In this document: positions 1 through 5,371 of the stretch, piece by piece
Layout of the letters: every line of letters begins with the position of its first letter
Numbering within the stretch: the first letter of the stretch is position 1
Assembly: GCA_003155465.1 (NCBI GenBank)
Contig: PMCR01000297.1
Span: 1 to 5,371, forward strand
Direction: 5' to 3'
From: Myxococcales bacterium
GTDB lineage: Bacteria; Myxococcota; Polyangia; Fen-1088
Length of the DNA: 5,371 nucleotides
Position numbers and translations under genes: made by a program
Notes under the pieces: model-generated
The model's input: only the letters and a program-made list of their open reading frames with translations
What the model was told of the DNA's origin: nothing
The model's database searches: none

Positions 1-1355
1 CGCGTGCCGGGAACCGGGGCAAATTCGAAGGTGGTGATGACCGGCCCCATCTGAATCGCGGTCACGTTGCCGCGGACGCCATAGTTGCCCATGGCCTGCT
101 CCAGACGGGCCGCCATTGCCTTCAAGGTTTTCTCGTCGATGGCGCCGCCCTCGGGTGCGCTGTATTCCAGAAGCTCGGTGCCGGGAAGCTGAAAAGCCCC
201 GTCGGAGAGACGCACGTAGCCGAGACCATCCCCAACCTCGGAACCACTTTGGCAGGCCAGCTGCTCGCCGGTTTCCTTGCGAATCACTGGTTGCACGATT
301 ATCGGTCCCGCCCCGATGCCTTCGTCGAAGGACTCCGGGGTCTTCTCGGTTACGCCTTCTTCCAGCATGGCGGTCACCGCCGGGACTATGCTCGGCTCAG
401 GCCTTGTCTCAACGGACGGCGGCTTGGGCTCACCTGCTGGCCCGACCGGGGCCGCGCACTCGACCGCCGCGACCTCGGCGACCAGGGCCGCCATCGCCCG
501 ACGTTCCTCAGTTTCGTGCACGACAGGTGCCTCCTCCAGCATCGCGTCCGTGCGGGGCTCGGAGAAGTCGATCGTGGCTCCCGGATCATCCGCGCCGCCC
601 ACGTCGCTGTCGCCTTCACGCAGGATCTCGACCGGTGCCGCCATAGTTGCGGCGAAAGCTTCATCCTGGTCGAAACCTGCATCCCAGGCGGACGCGGCCT
701 CGATCGGTTCGTGATCCTCGGCCTCGTGAACCTCATCCTTCTCGGGGAACATGGCAGCGACCATGCGTCCAAGAGCGCGCACGCCTTTCGCGGCCAGCCA
801 CGCCGCTGCGCAGGCGACGACCCGAATCGTGCGACCCGCGCTGCGCGCAGCCCAGGCCAGCGCCGCGAAAACCTCTCCCACGCGCACATGGGTAAGCAGG
901 ATCAGCGAAATCGAAAGCAGCGTCCCGGCCGCCAGTGCCGCTCCCACCCCGCCGACCACGCTGGCAGCGCCCTCCGCCAGCCACTGCCCGAGCAGTCCGC
1001 CCGGGCCACGCAAGGTGACCTCATCGCCGGCAAAGGGAAGGTACAGGATGACGGCCATCGAGCAGAGGAACGCCAGGAACCCGAACACGCCCACGACGTC
1101 CTCGATGAGACGACGAGCGCGGCACATGCGAACCGCGAGCAAGAGAACCCCGGCCACCAGGGGATAGGCGCACATGCCGGTCAAAGAGTAGAGGCCGGTC
1201 GCCGCAGCAGCGCCCCCGGGACCCATCAAATGGTCACGTCCAGCCTGCATGGACACCAGTGACACCACGCAGAACACACCGAGGCCCAGAAGCCCAATCC
1301 CCATGATCTCTCGGCCTCGTCCTGAGGAGTCGTCTTTGTTCTTCGCTGTCGCCAT
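1..1355 (-). CDS. ftsK: DNA translocase FtsK/SpoIIIE family, N-terminal part (3' end beyond window)
   Basis: FtsK-family proteins anchor at the division septum and pump DNA to clear and resolve chromosomes. The 451 visible residues show the family's N-terminal layout. Four membrane segments lie near residues 17-37, 60-77, 86-107 and 133-156, with the glycine-rich GPGGLLGQWLAE stretch (about 117-128) before the fourth. A long acidic, proline-containing linker covers about 203-385. The start of the alpha domain follows: FQLPGTELLEY from residue 388, then AIDEKTLKAMAARLEQAM and the typical GPVITTFEFAPVPG stretch near the window edge. The RecA-like motor and the DNA-reading gamma domain lie outside the window. 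ATG at 1355 is the first start codon after an in-frame TAG about 12 codons upstream; the ribosome site is weak (GGGG, about six bases away). It follows the kinase on the same strand after 147 bases and has its own candidate promoter. Family identity is firm from the domain pattern; nothing suggests a broken frame. Confidence 0.93.
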   Translation of the reverse strand, partial: MATAKNKDDSSGRGREIMGIGLLGLGVFCVVSLVSMQAGRDHLMGPGGAAAATGLYSLTGMCAYPLVAGVLLLAVRMCRARRLIEDVVGVFGFLAFLCSMAVILYLPFAGDEVTLRGPGGLLGQWLAEGAASVVGGVGAALAAGTLLSISLILLTHVRVGEVFAALAWAARSAGRTIRVVACAAAWLAAKGVRALGRMVAAMFPEKDEVHEAEDHEPIEAASAWDAGFDQDEAFAATMAAPVEILREGDSDVGGADDPGATIDFSEPRTDAMLEEAPVVHETEERRAMAALVAEVAAVECAAPVGPAGEPKPPSVETRPEPSIVPAVTAMLEEGVTEKTPESFDEGIGAGPIIVQPVIRKETGEQLACQSGSEVGDGLGYVRLSDGAFQLPGTELLEYSAPEGGAIDEKTLKAMAARLEQAMGNYGVRGNVTAIQMGPVITTFEFAPVPGT

Positions 1356-1402
1356 TTTTTGCCCCGTTTCGAATGCTTTGGCTACTACCTAGGCCTACAC
1401 AC

Positions 1403-1430
1403 ACCGTATCCCGGGGCACTTGGCCGTCAA
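1403..1430 (-). promoter_or_regulatory. Candidate sigma-70-type promoter for ftsK
   Basis: On the minus strand, TTGACG (1430-1425) matches the -35 consensus at five of six bases. It is followed after 16 bases by TACGGT (1408-1403), a weak -10 matching at three of six. Transcription would start near 1396 and give a leader of about 40 bases before the ftsK ATG. The strong -35 lies in a gene-free gap upstream of a gene that often has its own promoter. The poor -10 keeps this tentative. Confidence 0.4.
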
Positions 1431-1455
1431 GTTTTCGCCCCACCCCGTCCTCCGA

Positions 1456-1466
1456 CGGTCAGACCG
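1456..1466. repeat. Short perfect dyad in kinase-ftsK gap
   Basis: CGGTC-A-GACCG is a perfect 5-bp inverted repeat around one central base. It lies about 26 bases upstream of the candidate ftsK -35 hexamer. It could be a small operator half-site pair. The loop is too short for an RNA hairpin and no T-run follows, so it is not a terminator. With 5-bp arms in GC-rich DNA, chance is a real possibility. Confidence 0.25.
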
Positions 1467-1502
1467 CACTAGGGCAACTGGACAACGCTCATAAACTGTG
1501 AG

Positions 1503-3737
1503 CTAGAACCCGGAACGAGGAAACGAAATCGTGAAGGTGGTCCCCTGCCCTGGCTTGCTGTCCACGTCGATCTGGCCGCGATGGCGCTCGACGATGCCGT
1601 GAACGATCGACAAACCCAGCCCCGAACCCTCGCCGACATCCTTCGTGGTGAAGAACGGGTCGAAAATCCGCGGCAGAACCTCGGGAGGAATTCCCGGGCC
1701 GTCGTCACCCACCGCAAGCAACACGCGGGTATCGGTGGACTGCACGCGAACGCGAATGGTTCCGCCTGCATCGCCGATGGCCTGCGCGGCGTTGGTCAGC
1801 AGATTCATGAGGACCTGGTCCACCTGCCCAGGAAAGCCGCGAATGCGTGCCTCGGGGTCCACCTCCTTGACGACCTGCACGTGGCGCAGCCGGTGCTGCA
1901 GCAACCCCAGCGTGTCCTCCACGCTACGAGCAAGAAGGACCTCGCGCTCGACCGACTCGTCACCCCGGGCATAGCCGTGCAGCGCCTGCACGATGCTCTT
2001 GGTCCGCACAGCCCCGCGCTGGACCACGGCCAGAATTTCCGCCGCCTCGTCGACAAGTTTCGCGATCGGACCTTCCGTCCCGAGCGCAGCGATGCGCTTG
2101 ACCGCATCCTCCAGCGGCCCAAGTGAGTTGATCACGGCGTTGACCGGGTTGTTGATCTCGTGCGCGATCCCCGCGACCAACCGGCCCATGGAGGCCAGCT
2201 TCTCGCTTCGAATCAGGTTGTCCTGTGCCCGTCGCAACTTGTCGAGCGCATCCCGCAGCTCGGCGTTGCGCTGTTCCAGGGCCTCGGTGCGCCGACGCAC
2301 CTCGCGTTCCAAGTCGACATTGATTGATTCGGTCGAACGCAGCCTGTCGCGCAGCGACCGCCGCATCTCCTCGAAGATCACCGCCAGGCGTCCGATCTCG
2401 TCGGCCTCGCCCCAGGGTGGGACGGGCCGGGCGAGTTGGCCCTTGGACATCTCCCCGGAACGCTCCTCGAGCGCGGCCAACGGAGCCACCACCTCCCGCA
2501 CGGCGAGCAGCACGAGACCAGCCGCCAGCGCACTACCGACGCCAAAGGCCAAGCGCGCAGCGCCACCGGGCGCGGCCTGTTGGAAGAGCCAGAGAAACCC
2601 GACGCCGAGACCCCACACCCAGACAAAGGACGCGCCCAACTTCCGGCGCAGCCCGACGGGTGAGCTGACCTCGGCCGGCGGAAGCGCATGGCGCGAGCCC
2701 AGATGGCGGACCAACGGACGCAGGATCTCCTGCAGGGCGACCCTCTGATAGATCGTGACGACGCCCGCAACCAGCGCCAGCGCGACGACCATCCGGGCCA
2801 TGGCGCGGCCATCGAGGCCCGGCCAGGGCCTGATCGCGCCCACCAGTCCGGCAGCCCCGGCCAGACCGACGGCCAGGCCCTGCCAGGCGGAGAGGCGGTA
2901 GGGCAGCGCCTGTGCAGCCTGGAAGGCCACGATCGCCTTGGGCTCGTCGCGGGCCGGACCCTTGCTGCCACGCGCGCGCACGATTGCGTCGAAATACCGC
3001 TCGATCGAAGCAGCCTGGCGGACGAAAGAGCGCCACCAGAACAGGGCCGCCGCCAGCAGAATGGCCCACAGCGGGAAAGCGGCCCGAGCCAGGTCCGGCA
3101 GCCCCAGCAGCGCATAGGCCATGAGCGCCAGCAAGGCGTGCGACAGACCCACGGTGGCCAGCGCGGCGCAGGCGAACCAACCCCGGTAGTCCGCCACGAA
3201 GGCCTGAATGGCTGCAAGCTGAGGCATGAGGATCGGCCGAACGGCTCCCAAGACGCGGTCAAGAACCAGAAAGCGCACCGCCGCCACGCCCCCCGCTGAA
3301 ACCGCACCAAGGGTTGCCAGCGCTGCGGCCTGCAAAGGGTCGCGCGCGCCCGAGCGAAGAACCGCAACCGCTATCACCAGTGCCAGGCCGGTCCACAGGG
3401 CAAAGTGCACAAGAGCACTCTCGCGGGGCGCCAGCGCAAGCGCCCGGCGCGCACCATCATGGTTGAGCGCATTGGCCTTTTCGCCTCGCTGGAGCACGGC
3501 CAGCTGTTGGGTCAACGATCGCAACAGATCCGTCAGGCGAAACAGCGAGGCGGCCCAAGCGGCCAGCAAGACCGGCACCAGAACTTTGGCCCACAGCCAC
3601 CTATCCGGCAGGGCCCGCGCGCACAACACGAGAGGCGGGGCGCACACCGCGACCTCGATCGCTCCCAGCAACAGCTCGGCCACCGCGACCTTGCGCGCGA
3701 GGTGAGATTCGCCGCCTCCCTGGGTGGCCTGGGGCAT
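1503..3737 (-). CDS. Multi-pass membrane sensor histidine kinase (HAMP, HisKA, HATPase_c)
   Basis: This 744-residue inner-membrane sensor kinase should autophosphorylate on a histidine and pass phosphate to a response regulator. Residues 1-413 hold about ten hydrophobic segments, near 17-39, 47-66, 107-127, 135-158, 187-211, 219-236, 284-302, 313-330, 367-386 and 394-413. A HAMP domain follows (about 414-466, with APLAAL and DEIGRL), then a charged coiled coil (462-510). The H-box has phospho-acceptor His526 in AHEINNP. The ATPase domain (about 625-742) has the N-box MNLLTNAAQAI from 644, DDGPGIP from 678, IFDPFFTTK, and GEGSGLGLS from 702. The catalytic part looks intact and resembles NtrB-like kinases that often pair with sigma-54 activators; that pairing is inference. 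No receiver domain or regulator gene is in view. The frame stays open for 94 codons upstream, but that part is low in hydrophobicity and antisense to exbB. The ATG at 3737 is therefore preferred, as it begins just before the first membrane helix and clears exbB. The sensed signal cannot be told. Confidence 0.93.
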   Translation of the reverse strand: MPQATQGGGESHLARKVAVAELLLGAIEVAVCAPPLVLCARALPDRWLWAKVLVPVLLAAWAASLFRLTDLLRSLTQQLAVLQRGEKANALNHDGARRALALAPRESALVHFALWTGLALVIAVAVLRSGARDPLQAAALATLGAVSAGGVAAVRFLVLDRVLGAVRPILMPQLAAIQAFVADYRGWFACAALATVGLSHALLALMAYALLGLPDLARAAFPLWAILLAAALFWWRSFVRQAASIERYFDAIVRARGSKGPARDEPKAIVAFQAAQALPYRLSAWQGLAVGLAGAAGLVGAIRPWPGLDGRAMARMVVALALVAGVVTIYQRVALQEILRPLVRHLGSRHALPPAEVSSPVGLRRKLGASFVWVWGLGVGFLWLFQQAAPGGAARLAFGVGSALAAGLVLLAVREVVAPLAALEERSGEMSKGQLARPVPPWGEADEIGRLAVIFEEMRRSLRDRLRSTESINVDLEREVRRRTEALEQRNAELRDALDKLRRAQDNLIRSEKLASMGRLVAGIAHEINNPVNAVINSLGPLEDAVKRIAALGTEGPIAKLVDEAAEILAVVQRGAVRTKSIVQALHGYARGDESVEREVLLARSVEDTLGLLQHRLRHVQVVKEVDPEARIRGFPGQVDQVLMNLLTNAAQAIGDAGGTIRVRVQSTDTRVLLAVGDDGPGIPPEVLPRIFDPFFTTKDVGEGSGLGLSIVHGIVERHRGQIDVDSKPGQGTTFTISFPRSGF

Positions 3738-3743
3738 GCCGCC

Positions 3744-3749
3744 ATTGTA
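3744..3749 (-). promoter_or_regulatory. -10-like hexamer at the kinase start (possible leaderless transcript)
   Basis: TACAAT on the minus strand matches the -10 consensus at five of six bases and lies at -12 to -7 relative to the A of the kinase ATG. A transcript from it would begin at or next to that ATG. No Shine-Dalgarno sequence is properly placed (only GGCGG, which abuts the ATG), and no good -35 is found 16-18 bases upstream. It is either a leaderless promoter or a chance match. Confidence 0.35.
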
Positions 3750-3768
3750 ATCGATGTGGGCCGGGCGG

Positions 3769-3806
3769 TCGCCGAGCAAACTGGACAAAGCGTCTTTCGC
3801 CGAGCA
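3769..3806. repeat. Perfect 10-bp direct repeat in the divergent control region
   Basis: TCGCCGAGCA occurs at 3769-3778 and again at 3797-3806, start to start 28 bases. Both copies are inside the 87-base spacer between the kinase and exbB starts. Between them is a small dyad, AAAG-CGT-CTTT (3787-3797). Directly repeated sites between divergent genes are a common layout for a shared regulator. No known regulator motif is recognised. Confidence 0.45.
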
Positions 3807-3811
3807 CCCTT

Positions 3812-3816
3812 GGGAG
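3812..3816 (+). promoter_or_regulatory. Ribosome binding site of the exbB-type gene
   Basis: GGGAG ends eight bases before the ATG at 3825. It supports that start over ATG codons far upstream in the same open frame, which would run antisense through the kinase. Confidence 0.55.
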
Positions 3817-3824
3817 TCGCGTCC

Positions 3825-4517
3825 ATGACCTGGGAAACAATCTCTAACCTGATCCACGACGAGTGGATGATCTTGTCGCTCCTCCTGCTCTGGTCGGTCG
3901 CCGGTGTGACCATCATCTGCGAGCGGGTCTACGCCTTGTGGAATGTGCTGCCCAAGTCCGAGGTATTCAAAGACCGCGTGATCAGCGCCATCGAGAGCGG
4001 GGATTTGCCCAAAGCGCACGCCTTCTGCGAGACGGCGAACGATCCCTTGGCCGCCGTGTTTGGCCGCGGCCTACGCGTGTTCACGAAGACGCCGCACAAG
4101 ACCACCGAGGCCGTCATGTCGCAGCGGACGGTCGCCATTGGTTCCTTCAAGCGCTACCTATGGGCACTGGGGACGGTGGGGTCCTCCGCGCCTTTCGTCG
4201 GGCTGTTCGGCACCGTGGTGGGCATCCTCAAGGCCTTTCAATCGATGTCGATGGCGGGCACGGGCGGCTTCAAGGTCGTGTCGCAGGGGATCGCGGCCGC
4301 GCTGGTGGCGACGGCGGCCGGCCTGCTGGTCGCCATCTACGCCATCATCGCCTACAACTACTTCGTGTCGCGGGTGGGCGCCATCGCGGTCGAGTACAGA
4401 GTATTCTGCGAGGAGTTTCTTCTGGTACTGGGTGAGTACGCGAAAGCGCGAGCAGTTCCCCCCGCGGTGGCCGGTGCGGCCTTGCCCCCCACAGAAAAGA
4501 GCACCCCGCCCTCGTAG
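3825..4517 (+). CDS. MotA/TolQ/ExbB proton channel family protein
   Basis: The 230-residue protein is the channel part of a proton-driven inner-membrane motor, working with the ExbD-type protein encoded just downstream. Membrane segments lie near residues 13-33, 113-136 and 155-178. A cytoplasmic loop sits between the first two, as in ExbB and TolQ. The second helix has the signature LGTVGSSAPFVGLFGTVVGI with pore threonine T130; the third has GIAAALVATAAGLLVAI with T163. Two positions differ from E. coli ExbB, aligned by eye. The third-helix glutamate (GIAEAL, E176) is alanine A158, and the proline in the AAIPAVV stretch is tyrosine Y172. The C-terminal tail (about 207-230) is rich in Ala and Pro and should lie in the cytoplasm. 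The start at 3825 fits the family's short N-terminus and a GGGAG site. It could serve a TonB, Tol, or myxobacterial motility-type (AglRQS-like) system; the sequence does not decide, so no symbol is given. Confidence 0.92.
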   Translation: MTWETISNLIHDEWMILSLLLLWSVAGVTIICERVYALWNVLPKSEVFKDRVISAIESGDLPKAHAFCETANDPLAAVFGRGLRVFTKTPHKTTEAVMSQRTVAIGSFKRYLWALGTVGSSAPFVGLFGTVVGILKAFQSMSMAGTGGFKVVSQGIAAALVATAAGLLVAIYAIIAYNYFVSRVGAIAVEYRVFCEEFLLVLGEYAKARAVPPAVAGAALPPTEKSTPPS

Positions 4518-4529
4518 GTCTGTTCAGCG

Positions 4530-5000
4530 ATGGGGATGAGCATACAAATAGAGGACGCCAGCGCGGCCGAAGGCGAGCCCGACGTCAGCGAGACCGTGGT
4601 CGCGGAGATCAACATCACGCCGCTGACCGACGTGTTCTTGGTCCTGCTGATCATCTTCATGGTCACATCCACCGCCATCGTCGAATCGGAAATCTCCTCG
4701 CGTACGGGCGTGAAGGTCGCGCTGCCCAAGGCAAACGCGTCCGGCGCAGTGACCAAGAAGCGCACCGATCCCATCCTCACCGTGACCAAGGGCAATGAAG
4801 TCTATCTCTTTTCCAAGAAGGTCGAGGTGGCCAACCTGGAACAGGAGATCCGCAAGGCGCTCAACGACGTGGGCTCCGAAACCCTCCTGCTTCGCGGCGA
4901 CAAGAACGTCTTCTTGGGCGAAGCGGTCGACCTGATGGCCATCGCAAAGAGGGCGGGCGCGAAAAACATCGCCATCCTCACGCAGACAGACCAGAAGTAG
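4530..5000 (+). CDS. ExbD/TolR family biopolymer transport protein
   Basis: This 156-residue protein has one membrane segment and is the partner of the ExbB-type channel. After a short acidic cytoplasmic N-terminus comes EINITPLTDVFLVLLIIFMV (residues 26-45). It contains Asp34, which corresponds to the single essential membrane aspartate of ExbD and TolR that carries protons. The rest is a periplasmic domain ending in the typical LLRGDKNVFLGEAVDLMAIA and AGAKNIAILTQ stretches. Length is normal for the family. The gene starts 12 bases after the exbB stop, so the two are surely co-transcribed. Two ATGs compete, at 4530 and 4536, and neither has a strong ribosome site; the AGG overlapping the exbB stop suggests translational coupling. 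The family is certain, but whether it acts with TonB, TolA or another partner is not visible. Confidence 0.93.
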   Translation: MGMSIQIEDASAAEGEPDVSETVVAEINITPLTDVFLVLLIIFMVTSTAIVESEISSRTGVKVALPKANASGAVTKKRTDPILTVTKGNEVYLFSKKVEVANLEQEIRKALNDVGSETLLLRGDKNVFLGEAVDLMAIAKRAGAKNIAILTQTDQK

Positions 5001-5116
5001 CAGTCCGCGTGGCTGGCATGCGAGAGCGCAGTCTGCGGCACATCGCCACACGGTCGGTGTCGCATAAGCAAAACCGCCTCACTTGGGTCCAATTGCGCCG
5101 CGGATACCAGCGTCTA

Positions 5117-5132
5117 AGTGGTCAGAATCACT
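5117..5132. repeat. AGTG-N8-CACT inverted repeat upstream of the sigma-54-like site
   Basis: The arms AGTG and CACT flank eight bases, and the pentamer CTAAG is directly repeated at 5114-5118 and 5131-5135. The element ends 23 bases before the candidate -24 box. It may be a regulator site, though sigma-54 activators usually bind about 100 bases upstream, so this is weak. Confidence 0.25.
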
Positions 5133-5155
5133 AAGAACAGATCGTACGCACGCCG

Positions 5156-5171
5156 TGGCACATGGGCTGCA
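5156..5171 (+). promoter_or_regulatory. Sigma-54-type (-24/-12) promoter candidate
   Basis: TGGCAC at 5156-5161, five bases, then CTGCA at 5167-5171. The consensus is TGGCAC-N5-TTGCA, so only one core base differs, and the invariant GG-N10-GC spacing is exact. Transcription would start near 5182, leaving a leader of about 52 bases before the ATG at 5234. Such promoters need an NtrC-type activator; none is encoded here. A short GG-N10-GC match can occur by chance, but this one is near complete and well placed. Confidence 0.5.
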
Positions 5172-5220
5172 AGGTTCTGCGCCAGTTCCCGGCCCCAAAG
5201 GCCAGAAAACAGAAGACGAC

Positions 5221-5226
5221 AAGGAG
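5221..5226 (+). promoter_or_regulatory. Strong ribosome binding site
   Basis: AAGGAG stands seven bases before the ATG at 5234. It is the best Shine-Dalgarno match in the window and fixes the start of the secreted-protein gene. Confidence 0.8.
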
Positions 5227-5233
5227 ACCACAA

Positions 5234-5371
5234 ATGAAGCTGACTCGCGTTATCCTCCTCGCCCTCGCGTTCGCCATCCCGACTGCCGCCACCACGGTCG
5301 CCTCCGCGGCTGACGAGCCGGCCGCGGCTGGTGACACTGCCAAGCCGGCCAAGGGCAAGAAGGGCAAGAAG
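5234..5371 (+). CDS. Secreted lysine-rich protein of unknown function, N-terminal part (runs off window)
   Basis: Only 46 residues are visible. MKLTRVILLALAFAIPTAA begins a clear Sec signal peptide: two basic residues, a hydrophobic core from 6 to about 16, then TTVASA with likely cleavage after Ala25. The mature part starts ADEPAAAGDTAKPAKG and turns into Lys-Gly repeats (GKK units from residue 41) at the window edge. It should be exported to the periplasm or beyond. An unmasked lysine-rich stretch suggests binding to an anionic partner such as nucleic acid, lipopolysaccharide or acidic polymer; that is inference. The absence of a lipobox cysteine argues against a lipoprotein. The strong ribosome site suggests high expression. 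It follows exbD on the same strand but after 233 bases with its own promoter candidate, so a link to the ExbBD motor is unproven. I do not recognise the family. Confidence 0.8.
   Translation, partial: MKLTRVILLALAFAIPTAATTVASAADEPAAAGDTAKPAKGKKGKK

Larger units (their letters stand above)
5001..5233 (+). other. Gene-free leader region between exbD and the secreted-protein gene
   Basis: This 233-base stretch has no convincing coding sequence on either strand; the reading frames crossing it lack protein-like composition. It holds short dyads, including CGCA-GTC-TGCG (5027-5037) and ACAC-N5-GTGT (5048-5060), neither followed by a T-run, so no clear terminator ends exbD. It also holds a sigma-54-type promoter and a strong ribosome site near its right end. 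The length suggests a separate transcription unit starts here. Confidence 0.6.

Noticed and set aside
249..1262. Long plus-strand open frame of 337 codons
   Set aside because: It is antisense to the well-supported ftsK N-terminus. Its translation is rich in Arg, His and Gly with no recognisable domain, as expected for a GC-rich shadow frame.
1447..1460. Hairpin CCGTC-N4-GACGG (minus-strand sense) after the kinase stop as a terminator
   Set aside because: The stem is only five pairs and no T-run follows on either strand.
3405..3824. 140-codon upstream extension of the exbB frame
   Set aside because: It overlaps the kinase on the other strand, is Arg/Gln-rich and unlike ExbB N-termini. The start at 3825 has a ribosome site and normal family length.
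3738..4019. 94-codon upstream extension of the kinase frame
   Set aside because: It runs antisense through the exbB start, has no hydrophobic or domain-like content, and the ATG at 3737 directly precedes the first membrane helix.
4524..5051. Minus-strand open frame of 175 codons opposite exbD
   Set aside because: It is antisense to a clear ExbD/TolR gene and its His/Asp/Gly-rich translation has no recognisable motif.
5191..5203. GGCC-N5-GGCC hairpin in the leader of the secreted-protein gene
   Set aside because: Four-pair self-complementary arms are frequent in GC-rich DNA, and the stem neither hides the ribosome site nor resembles a riboswitch.
5083..5313. Plus-strand open frame of 76 codons across the leader region
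   Set aside because: It overlaps the signal-peptide gene in another frame, has no good ribosome site, and its translation lacks protein-like features.

Overview
This is a GC-rich bacterial window with five protein-coding genes, two of them cut by the window edges. The GC-rich codon use, a many-pass NtrB-type sensor kinase, an ExbB/ExbD pair and a sigma-54-like promoter would suit a myxobacterium or other member of the former Deltaproteobacteria. That placement is inference from gene content; no marker gene settles it.

Layout. The left half is read on the minus strand. A large membrane histidine kinase (3737 down to 1503) is followed, after a 147-base gap, by the N-terminal 451 residues of an FtsK/SpoIIIE DNA translocase (1355 down to the window start). 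The right part is read on the plus strand. An ExbB/TolQ/MotA-type channel protein (3825-4517) is followed 12 bases later by an ExbD/TolR partner (4530-5000). A 233-base non-coding stretch then leads to the start of a small secreted lysine-rich protein (5234 to the window end). The kinase and exbB are divergent and share an 87-base control region that carries a perfect 10-bp direct repeat.

How the parts fit. ExbB and ExbD should form a proton-driven inner-membrane motor of the kind that powers TonB, TolA or gliding-type machinery. No TonB, TolA, TolB or Pal gene is visible, so the driven partner is unknown. The kinase has a complete catalytic core but no response regulator in view. FtsK is a housekeeping chromosome-segregation and division protein and seems to have its own promoter.

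Points most worth a second look: the ExbB channel protein has alanine where the third-helix glutamate is expected and tyrosine where a proline is expected; the kinase sensor looks like five successive two-helix membrane hairpins; the kinase start has a -10-like hexamer exactly where a leaderless transcript would need it; the divergent control region has a direct repeat; and a GG-N10-GC sigma-54-type promoter precedes the lysine-rich secreted protein. I found no mobile element, CRISPR array, tRNA, rRNA or clearly new multi-gene system.
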